Source: Actinomyces weissii (GTDB lineage Bacteria; Actinomycetota; Actinomycetes; Actinomycetales; Actinomycetaceae). From it: 64,000 nt of DNA. Position numbers and translations under genes: made by a program. Positions 44,711 through 51,927 of the stretch are shown in pieces. The notes under the pieces were generated by a model. It worked only from the letters and a program-made list of their open reading frames with translations. It was not told the origin of the DNA and did not search any database. How positions within the stretch are numbered: position 1 is the first letter of the stretch; the number at the start of each line of letters is the position of its first letter. Where the stretch lies: the NCBI RefSeq assembly GCF_016598775.1, contig NZ_CP066802.1, forward strand, positions 1,302,001 through 1,366,000, in the 5' to 3' direction.

Positions 44711-45733
44711 TCAGACCTGGTGGTCCGCTGTCACCTGGGCCTCCTGGCGCACCTGGCGGCGCGAGGCCACCACCGAGGCCAGCACCGTCACCACGATCAC
44801 GCACAGGATAAAGGCCAGGGACGTGCCGATACCCGGCTCCGGCAGCAGCTCCCAGTGCTCACCGCCGTTGATAAAGCTGACCTCATTGGTGTGCAGGGCG
44901 TGGTTGACCAGCTTGAAGCCGATAAAGCCCAGGATCGCCGCCAGCCCGTAGTGCAGGTAGACCAGGCGGTCCAGCAGGCCGTCAATCAGGAAGTACAGCT
45001 GCCGCAGGCCCAGCAGGGAGAAGGCGTTGGCCGCGAACACCAGGTAGGGCTCCGCCGTGAGTGAGTAGATCGCGGGGATCGAGTCGACGGCGAACATGAC
45101 GTCCGCGGAGCCGATCGCGATCACGCACAGCAGCAGCGGCGTGATCATGGTCCGGCCCGCGTGGCGGTGCACCAGTTTGCCGCCCACGAAGCCGTCAGTC
45201 ATGGGCACGACCTTGCCGATCAGGCGCACCAGGCCGGTGGGCTGGTAGTCCTCCGGCTCGTGCTCCTCCGGCTCCTCCTTGCCCTGCAGCAGCTGCTGGA
45301 AGGCGGTCCACAGCAGCCAGGCCCCAAAGATGTAGAAGACCCAGGAGAAGCGCTCGATCAGGGCCGCCCCCACCAGGATGAACACCAGGCGCAGCACCAG
45401 GGCGATAATGATGCCCGCTAGCAGCACCTCCTGCTGGTAGCGCCGCGGCACCCGGAAGGAGGAGATAAGGATCACGAAGACGAATAGGTTGTCAATGCTC
45501 AACGCCTTCTCGGTCACGTAGCCCGCGAAGTACTGCTGCCCGTAGTCACCGCCCCAGACGGCCCAGACTATGCCGCCGAAGACCACCGCCATGGCGATAT
45601 AGGCCACCGACCACCAGGCAGCCTCCTTCATGGTGGGCTCGTGCGGCGTCTTGACGTGGCCGACGATGTCCACGGTGATCATGATGAGGATGACCGCCGC
45701 CAAGGCGATCCATCCCAGTGCGTGCACGTCCAA
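44711..45733 (-). CDS. TerC-family integral membrane protein, probable Mn2+ exporter
   Basis: The start is the TTG at 45733, chosen because GGAGGAAC lies 7 bases upstream; a GTG six bases further in is the alternative. 340 residues with about nine membrane helices. Conserved TerC features are EKALSIDNLFVFVILISSF and SADVMFAVDSIPAIYSLT, whose acidic residues lie in membrane segments. The cytoplasmic loop is Glu-rich (EEPEEHEPEDY). Family members such as Alx/MeeF release manganese. A yybP-ykoY riboswitch upstream supports a manganese role. It is followed 39 bp later by the P-type ATPase gene, so both could be under metal control. Confidence 0.93.
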   Translation of the reverse strand: MDVHALGWIALAAVILIMITVDIVGHVKTPHEPTMKEAAWWSVAYIAMAVVFGGIVWAVWGGDYGQQYFAGYVTEKALSIDNLFVFVILISSFRVPRRYQQEVLLAGIIIALVLRLVFILVGAALIERFSWVFYIFGAWLLWTAFQQLLQGKEEPEEHEPEDYQPTGLVRLIGKVVPMTDGFVGGKLVHRHAGRTMITPLLLCVIAIGSADVMFAVDSIPAIYSLTAEPYLVFAANAFSLLGLRQLYFLIDGLLDRLVYLHYGLAAILGFIGFKLVNHALHTNEVSFINGGEHWELLPEPGIGTSLAFILCVIVVTVLASVVASRRQVRQEAQVTADHQV

Positions 45734-45749
45734 AGCTGTTCCTCCGGTA

Positions 45750-45895
45750 CGGGTGGCGGTACCAGAGGTCTCCTCCCGCCCTAACCACAGTGCAGCACGC
45801 ACTCGCCGTTACGGCCCGCGACGCCGGGCGCCGGTTCCAGGACCGGCCTGCCGTGGTGACGACGTCACTGTTGGTGGGAGTACTCCCCTCCGTGT
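45750..45895 (-). promoter_or_regulatory. yybP-ykoY (manganese) riboswitch candidate
   Basis: On the minus strand the leader of terC carries the hallmarks of this class. GGGGAGTACTCCC is at the 5' side (about 45890-45876), and GACGTCGTCA follows. GGAGGAGACCTCTGGTACCGC is at the 3' side (about 45776-45755), close to the gene's Shine-Dalgarno. Distance, order and the downstream TerC gene all fit RF00080, which senses Mn2+ and turns on exporters. Confidence 0.78.
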
Positions 45896-45992
45896 TATGT
45901 CGCCGCAAGTTTAACGGCCCGGCCGCGGGCGGCGGTGCGCCCGCGCCTGCTTGCGGCTGTGGGATCTGCTACGGCTCGTGGCCGTGGCCAAG

Positions 45993-48089
45993 TCAGTCGG
46001 CGGCGCGCATGGCCCGCAGCTCCTTCTTCAGGTCCTGGATCTCGTCGCGCAGGCGGGCGGCTAGCTCAAAGTGCAGGTCCTCCGCCGCCGCGTGCATCTG
46101 CGCGGTCAGCTCCTCCAGCAGTGCCGCCAGGTCGGCCTGGGCAGCGCCAGCCAGGCGCTCACGCGCCGTCGCCTGAGCGGCCTTCCTGCGCCCTGCGCGC
46201 ACCCGGGTGTCCTCGTGGCCCCGGTAGCCGGTGCCCAGCAGCTCTGCGGTGTCGACGTCCTCGCGGGCCAGCATGTCCGTGACGTCCGCGATCTTCTTGC
46301 GCAGGGGCTGGGGGTCGATCCCGTGCTCGGCGTTGTAGGCCAGCTGCTTGGCCCGTCGTCGTTCCGTCTCCTCGATCGCCTCCCGCATGGCCGGGGTCTG
46401 CTTGTCCGCGTACATGTGCACCTCGCCCGAGACGTTGCGGGCGGCCCGGCCGATGGTCTGGATCAGGGAGCGGGTGGAGCGCAGGAAGCCCTCCTTGTCG
46501 GCGTCCAGGATCGACACCAGCGAGACCTCCGGCAGGTCCAGGCCCTCCCGCAGCAGGTTGATGCCCACCAGCACGTCGAAGCGCCCCAGCCGGAGCTCGC
46601 GCAGCAGCTCCACCCGGCGCAGGGTGTCCACGTCAGAGTGCAGGTACTCCACGCGCACGCCCCGCTCCGCCAGGTAGGTGGTCAGGTCCTCAGCCATGCG
46701 CTTGGTCAGGGTGGTCACCAGCACCCGCTCGTCCTTGTCCACCCGCTGGCGCACCTCCTCCAGCAGGTCGTCGATCTGCCCCTGGGTCGGCTTGACGACG
46801 ATCCGGGGGTCCACCAGGCCGGTGGGGCGGATGATCTGCTCGACGACGCCGTCCGAACGCTGCGTCTCGTAGTCCCCCGGGGTGGCCGACAGGTAGACGG
46901 TCTGCCCCACGCGCTCCTCGAACTCCGTGAAGGTCAGGGGCCGGTTGTCCAGGGCGCTGGGCAGCCGGAAGCCGTGCTCCACCAGGGTGCGCTTGCGGGA
47001 GGCGTCCCCCTCGTACATGGCCCCGATCTGGGGAACGGTCACGTGGGATTCGTCGATGACCAGCAGGAAGTCCTCCGGGAAGTAGTCCAGCAGCGTGTTC
47101 GGTGGCGTGCCCCGCTCACGTCCGTCAATGTGCAGGGAGTAGTTCTCCACCCCCGCGCAGCTGCCGATCTGCTGGAGCATCTCCAGGTCGTAGGTGGTGC
47201 GCATACGCAGACGCTGCGCCTCCAGCAGCCTGCCGGAGCCCTCCAGCTCCCGCAGCCGGGCGGCCAGCTCCGTCTGGATGCCGTCGATCGCCTTCTCCAG
47301 GCGCTCCGGACCAGCCACGTAGTGCGAGGCCGGGAACACGAAGACCTGGTCGGTGGAGGCGATAACGTCCCCCGTCACAGGGTGCAGGGTGGCCAGGGAC
47401 TCGATCTCGTCACCGAACATCTCGATGCGGATTGCCAGCTCCTCGTACATGGGGATGATCTCGATCGTGTCCCCCCGCACCCGGAAGGTCCCGCGGGTGA
47501 AGTCGACGTCGTTGCGGGTGTACTGCATGGACACGAAGCGGCGCAGTAGCTCGTCACGGTCGATCTCCTGGCCTACCTGCAGGGAGGTCATACGGTCCAC
47601 GTACTCCTGCGGGGTGCCCAGGCCGTAGATGCAGGACACGGAGGCGACCACCACGACGTCGCGGCGGGTGAGCAGGGAGTTGGTGGCCGAGTGCCGCAGC
47701 CGCTCCACCTCGTCATTGATGGAGGAGTCCTTCTCGATGAAGGTGTCCGTCTGGGGCACGTAGGCCTCAGGCTGGTAGTAGTCGTAGTAGGAGACGAAGT
47801 ACTCCACCGCGTTGTTCGGCAGCAGCTCGCGGAACTCCGCTGCCATCTGGGCCGCCAGGGTCTTGTTCGGCTCCAGGATCAAGGTGGGCCGCTGCACCTG
47901 CTCCACCAGCCAGGCGGTGGTGGCCGACTTGCCGGTTCCGGTGGCCCCCAGCAGGACGATGTCCTTCTCCCCCGCCCGCAGCCGCCGAGTCAGCTCGGCG
48001 ATGGCAGTGGGCTGGTCCCCGGAGGGCTGGTAGGGGCTGATGACCTCAAAGGGCTTCTCCACCCGGCGCAGGTCGGTGACAGGTCGCAT
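45993..48089 (-). CDS. uvrB: Excinuclease ABC subunit B
   Basis: 698 residues. Walker [15 protein letters not shown], beta-hairpin region [30 protein letters not shown] box, and helicase motifs [14 protein letters not shown] and [14 protein letters not shown]-terminal UVR motif ([17 protein letters not shown]) contacts UvrC. It verifies damage and loads the UvrC nuclease. No LexA-like box was seen in its 5' region. Confidence 0.98.
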   Translation of the reverse strand: MRPVTDLRRVEKPFEVISPYQPSGDQPTAIAELTRRLRAGEKDIVLLGATGTGKSATTAWLVEQVQRPTLILEPNKTLAAQMAAEFRELLPNNAVEYFVSYYDYYQPEAYVPQTDTFIEKDSSINDEVERLRHSATNSLLTRRDVVVVASVSCIYGLGTPQEYVDRMTSLQVGQEIDRDELLRRFVSMQYTRNDVDFTRGTFRVRGDTIEIIPMYEELAIRIEMFGDEIESLATLHPVTGDVIASTDQVFVFPASHYVAGPERLEKAIDGIQTELAARLRELEGSGRLLEAQRLRMRTTYDLEMLQQIGSCAGVENYSLHIDGRERGTPPNTLLDYFPEDFLLVIDESHVTVPQIGAMYEGDASRKRTLVEHGFRLPSALDNRPLTFTEFEERVGQTVYLSATPGDYETQRSDGVVEQIIRPTGLVDPRIVVKPTQGQIDDLLEEVRQRVDKDERVLVTTLTKRMAEDLTTYLAERGVRVEYLHSDVDTLRRVELLRELRLGRFDVLVGINLLREGLDLPEVSLVSILDADKEGFLRSTRSLIQTIGRAARNVSGEVHMYADKQTPAMREAIEETERRRAKQLAYNAEHGIDPQPLRKKIADVTDMLAREDVDTAELLGTGYRGHEDTRVRAGRRKAAQATARERLAGAAQADLAALLEELTAQMHAAAEDLHFELAARLRDEIQDLKKELRAMRAAD

Positions 48090-48179
48090 GGAGACAGGCT
48101 ACGCGCAACCGCCGTCAGTAGCTGTGGCGCCCTGCCCTCACCGGCGACGCCCTCTGGACGATGCCCCAGCGGCAGGGGG

Positions 48180-48377
48180 TCAGGGAGAGGGCTCTCCGCT
48201 GGGTGCCGTTGGCTTGCTGCTCCCCGTGGGGCGGGTGGGCACGTCGCTGTGGGTGGTCCTGCCGCAGCCGACCAGCAGGGACGCCCCCGACACCACCGCG
48301 GCGGCGACCGCCGCCCTACGGCTCATCAGCAGTGGCGAGCGCTCCGGGTACAGGGTTATCGGTGCCTTCGGGACCAT
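48180..48377 (-). CDS. Small putative lipoprotein
   Basis: 65 residues starting at the ATG at 48377, which has GAGGAG about 7 bases upstream. A basic N-region (MSRR at residue 18) leads into a hydrophobic stretch and the lipobox LVGC. About 25 Thr/Ser/Pro-rich residues follow with no fold. It looks like a short lipoprotein anchored to the membrane, or a decayed one. An internal start at MSRRAAVAAA would give a more typical signal peptide. No known family. Confidence 0.5.
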   Translation of the reverse strand: MVPKAPITLYPERSPLLMSRRAAVAAAVVSGASLLVGCGRTTHSDVPTRPTGSSKPTAPSGEPSP

Positions 48378-48454
48378 GCATTCTCCTCAGGGTCTTTGCC
48401 CGGCTCAGCCCGGCTTGAGCCACTACCTCCAGGGTAGGACGTAACCCACCTGCC

Positions 48455-49144
48455 TCACATGGGCTTGGCTGCCCGTTGTACGACTGCCTCGCCGTCTGTC
48501 ACAGTCAGCTGCCGCCACAGGCGCTCCACCTGCTCACCCAGCCGCTCCAGCCCAGCCGAGTTTCGCAGCACCACGTCACTGGCCGCCCGCCGCTGGGCGT
48601 CGCTGGCCTGGCTGGCCATGCGTGCCAGGGAGTCCTCCCGGCTCAGGCCCCGGGCGGCTAGCCGCTGCAGCCGCTGCTCCTTTCCGGCCTCAACCACCAC
48701 CACCAGGTCGAACTGCGACTGCATCTGCTTCTCCACCAGCAGCGGGACGTCGTAGACCGCCACCTGGCCCGGGCGGGCCTGAGCCAGCCGACGCCAGGCC
48801 TCCTGGGCGACGCGCGGCAGGGTGATCGACTCCAGCCTGCTCCGGGCCGCCGTGTCAGCGAACACCAGCTGGGCCAGGGCGTGGCGGTCAAGCGTGCCGT
48901 CCTCCTGGAGCACCTGCGTCCCGAATGCCTGCCGTACCTCCTCCAGGGCTGGCTGTCCGGGCTCCAGCACCTGACGGGCGACGACGTCGGCGTCCACCAC
49001 CAACGCGCCCTTGTCTGCCAGCATCCGGGCCACAGTGGTCTTGCCGGAGCCGATTCCGCCGGTCAGCCCGACCAGAAGGGCTCGTTGCTGCTGCGCGGCC
49101 TCCATGACGTTACGGGCCCGGTGCCTGAGGACGCTGCTGCTCAT
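48455..49144 (-). CDS. coaE: Dephospho-CoA kinase
   Basis: The start is the ATG at 49144 (MSSSVLRHRARNVME); an in-frame TTG lies two codons earlier. 229 residues. P-loop GLTGGIGSGKTTVARML, DADVVARQVL, and YDVPLLVEKQMQSQFDLVVVVEA are CoaE signatures. Last step of coenzyme A synthesis. It sits near rpsA and uvrB, as in mycobacteria. Confidence 0.95.
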   Translation of the reverse strand: MSSSVLRHRARNVMEAAQQQRALLVGLTGGIGSGKTTVARMLADKGALVVDADVVARQVLEPGQPALEEVRQAFGTQVLQEDGTLDRHALAQLVFADTAARSRLESITLPRVAQEAWRRLAQARPGQVAVYDVPLLVEKQMQSQFDLVVVVEAGKEQRLQRLAARGLSREDSLARMASQASDAQRRAASDVVLRNSAGLERLGEQVERLWRQLTVTDGEAVVQRAAKPM

Positions 49145-49283
49145 AGGCAAAGGCTAGTGCTACCGGCACGTCTACGGGCATTCTCCCACCAGCCCAAGGA
49201 ACCTCCTCTGGGGGTCGTGCTACCGGGCGCTCCCCAACGCCCCGAGCCGCTTACCATCAATCCGGACAGGACAACTCCCTTCT

Positions 49284-49320
49284 CGCGAGACCGGGACATA
49301 TGGCTCACGAGACCGGTAAG
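49284..49320. repeat. 37-bp inverted repeat, left arm (repeat family 2)
   Basis: CGCGAGACCGGGACATATGG...CCGGTAAG; the exact reverse complement lies at 50011-50047. Its core is the half-unit of the 58-bp palindrome at 14931. Confidence 0.92.
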
Positions 49321-50010
49321 GGTGACCTTAGTTGCTCGGAGGAACGGCCCGCACTTAGGTGATACTGGTCATGGGCTTGAGCCCTCAGCCCCTTATACGC
49401 TGAGAACCGCGGTGTACGTGGCTGAGTGGAAGCCTTAGTGTCTAGACGATCGTGTACCGCACGCACGACAGTGCTGACTCATGCACAGGACGTCGGATTA
49501 CCAACGGTTCTGGCTTAAGGATGCTGGTGACGACGGAGCCCTGTGCGCACCGGCGTCGCCGTCACACCTACAACGGGGGTCCGCGTGTGTGCCAGTAACC
49601 AGCGCGCCAGACCTGAAAGGCTGGGATTGCAAGCAAGACCCCTATGCGGTCCTCAGGCTGCACGGTGTCGTGAACGCAAGTAAGGCGCCTGCTTGCGGAT
49701 GACACAGGGACAGGGAGCCTGCCGACAAGGCGTGCAGCAGGTGACGCGTCACGTCTAGCGGCCCCTGTACCAGAGCTTAAGCAAGCAGGTCAGCAGGGTC
49801 CGGAGCAAGAAGAGCGGTCGCGATGACTCCGTTCGAGCAAAGAAGTACAAAGCCTTCTCAACGGAACACACGATGGCCGCCCTCTAAGGCAGACCAGCCG
49901 CCAAGTGCCTGCACCACTACGCGGGACCCCACTGCCACCCAGCTGCAGCTGGGGCCAGAAGGGACGTGCGGGCACGGAAATGTGCAAGAACTGCCGTACC
50001 TTAGGGTCTC
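49321..50010. other. Gene-free interior of the inverted-repeat element
   Basis: 690 bp with no convincing gene on either strand. Short open frames lack ribosome-binding sites, and their translations match nothing I know. GC content is lower than in neighbouring genes. A stretch near 49798-49887 reads KKSGRDDSVRAKKYKAF before a stop and could be decayed coding DNA. Confidence 0.5.
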
Positions 50011-50047
50011 CTTACCGGTCTCGTGAGCCATATGTCCCGGTCTCGCG
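50011..50047. repeat. 37-bp inverted repeat, right arm, plus extra half-unit
   Basis: Reverse complement of 49284-49320. A further half-unit (GTACATATGTCCCGGTCTCG) follows directly at 50048-50073. Confidence 0.92.
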
Positions 50048-50072
50048 GTACATATGTCCCGGTCTCGCGAGA

Positions 50073-50105
50073 GCGGCCCGTCCACCGGGGAGGTGGACGG
50101 GCCGC
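50073..50105. terminator. Strong hairpin downstream of rpsA
   Basis: 14-bp perfect stem (GCGGCCCGTCCACC and complement) with a 5-base loop, about 100 bp past the rpsA stop. No U-tract on the minus strand, so termination is likely but not certain. Confidence 0.6.
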
Positions 50106-50125
50106 TGTTAGTCAGACCTGTGCCT

Positions 50126-50230
50126 GCTGCCGGTCAGCTTCTGACCGATATCGGCTACCGGTCAAGCTATGACTGGCGTCAGTTGCCGATCAGCTTCCGA
50201 CAGGAGTCAGTTGCCGGTCAGCTTCTCGCG
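50126..50230. repeat. Three imperfect copies of the rpsA 3' end
   Basis: The last codons and stop of rpsA (50207-50230, TCAGTTGCCGGTCAGCTTC) recur at 50179-50202 with one change in the first 19 bases, and in part at 50126-50150 (GCTGCCGGTCAGCTTCTG). Confidence 0.7.
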
Positions 50231-51667
50231 CAGGGCGGCAAGCGCCTCGTCGGAGGCGAGGGTGCCGGATGCCTCGGGAGCCGCGGAGGAGTAGGAGGTC
50301 TGCGGGGCCGCAGCGGGCTCGCCGGTCTCGACGTCCTCCTCCAGGGCCTTGGCGACCTGGGCCTTGTGGGCTTCCCAGCGGGCGTGGGCAGCGGCGTACT
50401 CCGCCTCCCAGGCCTCGCGCTGGGCCTCGAAGCCCTCCAGCCACTCGTTGGTCTCCGGGTCGAAGCCCTCGGGGTACTTGTAGTTGCCCTGCTCGTCGTA
50501 CTCGGCCGCCATACCGTACAGGGAGGGGTCGAAGTCCTCGGAGGCCGGGTCCACGCCCTCGTTGGCCTGCTTGAGGGACAGGGAGATACGACGACGCTCC
50601 AGGTCGATGTCGATGACCTTGACGAAGACCTCGTCGCCGACCTTGGCGACCTGCTCGGGCACCTCCACGTGGCGCTGGGCCAGCTCGGAGATGTGCACCA
50701 GGCCCTCGATGCCGTCCTCCACGCGGACGAAGGCACCGAAGGGGACCAGCTTGGTGACCTTGCCGGGCACGACCTGGCCGATGGCGTGGGTGCGGGCGAA
50801 GGCCTGCCACGGGTCCTCCTGGGTCGCCTTGAGCGACAGGGAGACACGCTCGCGGTCGAAGTCCACGTCGAGCACCTCGACGGTGACCTCCTGGCCCACC
50901 TCGACGACCTCGGAGGGGTGGTCGATGTGCTTCCAGGACAACTCGGAGACGTGCACCAGGCCGTCCACGCCACCCAGGTCCACGAAGGCACCGAAGTTGA
51001 CGATGGAGGACACCACACCGGAGCGCACCTGGCCCTTCTGCAGGGTCTGCAGGAAGTTGGTGCGGACCTCGGACTGGGTCTGCTCCAGGAAGGCGCGGCG
51101 GGACAGGACCACGTTGTTGCGGTTCTTGTCCAGCTCGATGATCTTGGCCTCGAGCTCGCGGCCCACGTAGGGCTGCAGGTCGCGCACGCGGCGCATCTCC
51201 ACCAGGGAGGCGGGCAGGAAGCCGCGCAGGCCGATGTCCAGGATGAGGCCGCCCTTGACGACCTCGATGACCGCGCCGGTGACGACGCCGTCCTCCTCCT
51301 TGACACGCTCGATGGTGCCCCAGGCGCGCTCGTACTGAGCCCGCTTCTTGCTCAGGAGCAGGCGGCCCTCCTTGTCCTCCTTCTGGAGGACAAGGGCCTC
51401 GATCTCGTCACCGAGGGAGACGATCTCGTCCGGGTCGACGTCGTGCTTGATGGACAGCTCACGAGCGAGGATCACGCCCTCGGTCTTGTAGCCGATGTCG
51501 AGGAGGACCTCATCGTGGTCGACCTTTACGACGGTGCCCTCGACGATGTCACCATCATCGAAGTACTTGATGGTCTCGTCGACGGCCGCGAGGATCTCCT
51601 CGGGAGAGCCGATGTCGTTTACGGCTACCGGGTCGATGCTCGGCGTGCTGGGCGTGGTGGTGGTCAT
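50207..51667 (-). CDS. rpsA: 30S ribosomal protein S1
   Basis: The start is the ATG at 51667 (MTTTTPSTPS), giving 486 residues, the size of the actinobacterial form. It has four S1 RNA-binding repeats (about residues 35-105, 120-190, 208-280 and 295-370), clearest in GDIVEGTVVKVDHDEVLLDIGYK and GQVVPGKVTKLVPFGAFVRVEDGIEGLVHISEL. The C-terminal tail is acidic. It helps mRNA bind to the 30S subunit. It lies between polA and coaE, as in mycobacteria. Confidence 0.97.
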   Translation of the reverse strand: MTTTTPSTPSIDPVAVNDIGSPEEILAAVDETIKYFDDGDIVEGTVVKVDHDEVLLDIGYKTEGVILARELSIKHDVDPDEIVSLGDEIEALVLQKEDKEGRLLLSKKRAQYERAWGTIERVKEEDGVVTGAVIEVVKGGLILDIGLRGFLPASLVEMRRVRDLQPYVGRELEAKIIELDKNRNNVVLSRRAFLEQTQSEVRTNFLQTLQKGQVRSGVVSSIVNFGAFVDLGGVDGLVHVSELSWKHIDHPSEVVEVGQEVTVEVLDVDFDRERVSLSLKATQEDPWQAFARTHAIGQVVPGKVTKLVPFGAFVRVEDGIEGLVHISELAQRHVEVPEQVAKVGDEVFVKVIDIDLERRRISLSLKQANEGVDPASEDFDPSLYGMAAEYDEQGNYKYPEGFDPETNEWLEGFEAQREAWEAEYAAAHARWEAHKAQVAKALEEDVETGEPAAAPQTSYSSAAPEASGTLASDEALAALREKLTGN

Positions 51668-51927
51668 TGAGTGGTTGCTCCGAATGCGGACAGATGGGTC
51701 GGGTGGACAGGATCCGTGCGCCTCCGCCCTGGCAGCCCAGCCCGGACTGGTCCCGCCTGGCGGTGCGCACCCAGTGGACGCGCACAGACGCACGTGGCGA
51801 CTCTATCAGGCCAGGGCCAGTAAGGAACTGGTTGACAACCCCAAGTTTCCGGCTACCGGCACGTGCGATAGGTCACGAGAGCGTATACGGACCCCGCCAC
51901 AGCCCTGTTCCCCGTCCCGCCGCGCCC

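Noticed and set aside
49481..49702. 73-codon plus-strand frame inside the inverted-repeat element
   Set aside because: Weak start context and no recognisable product; more likely chance or decayed sequence.
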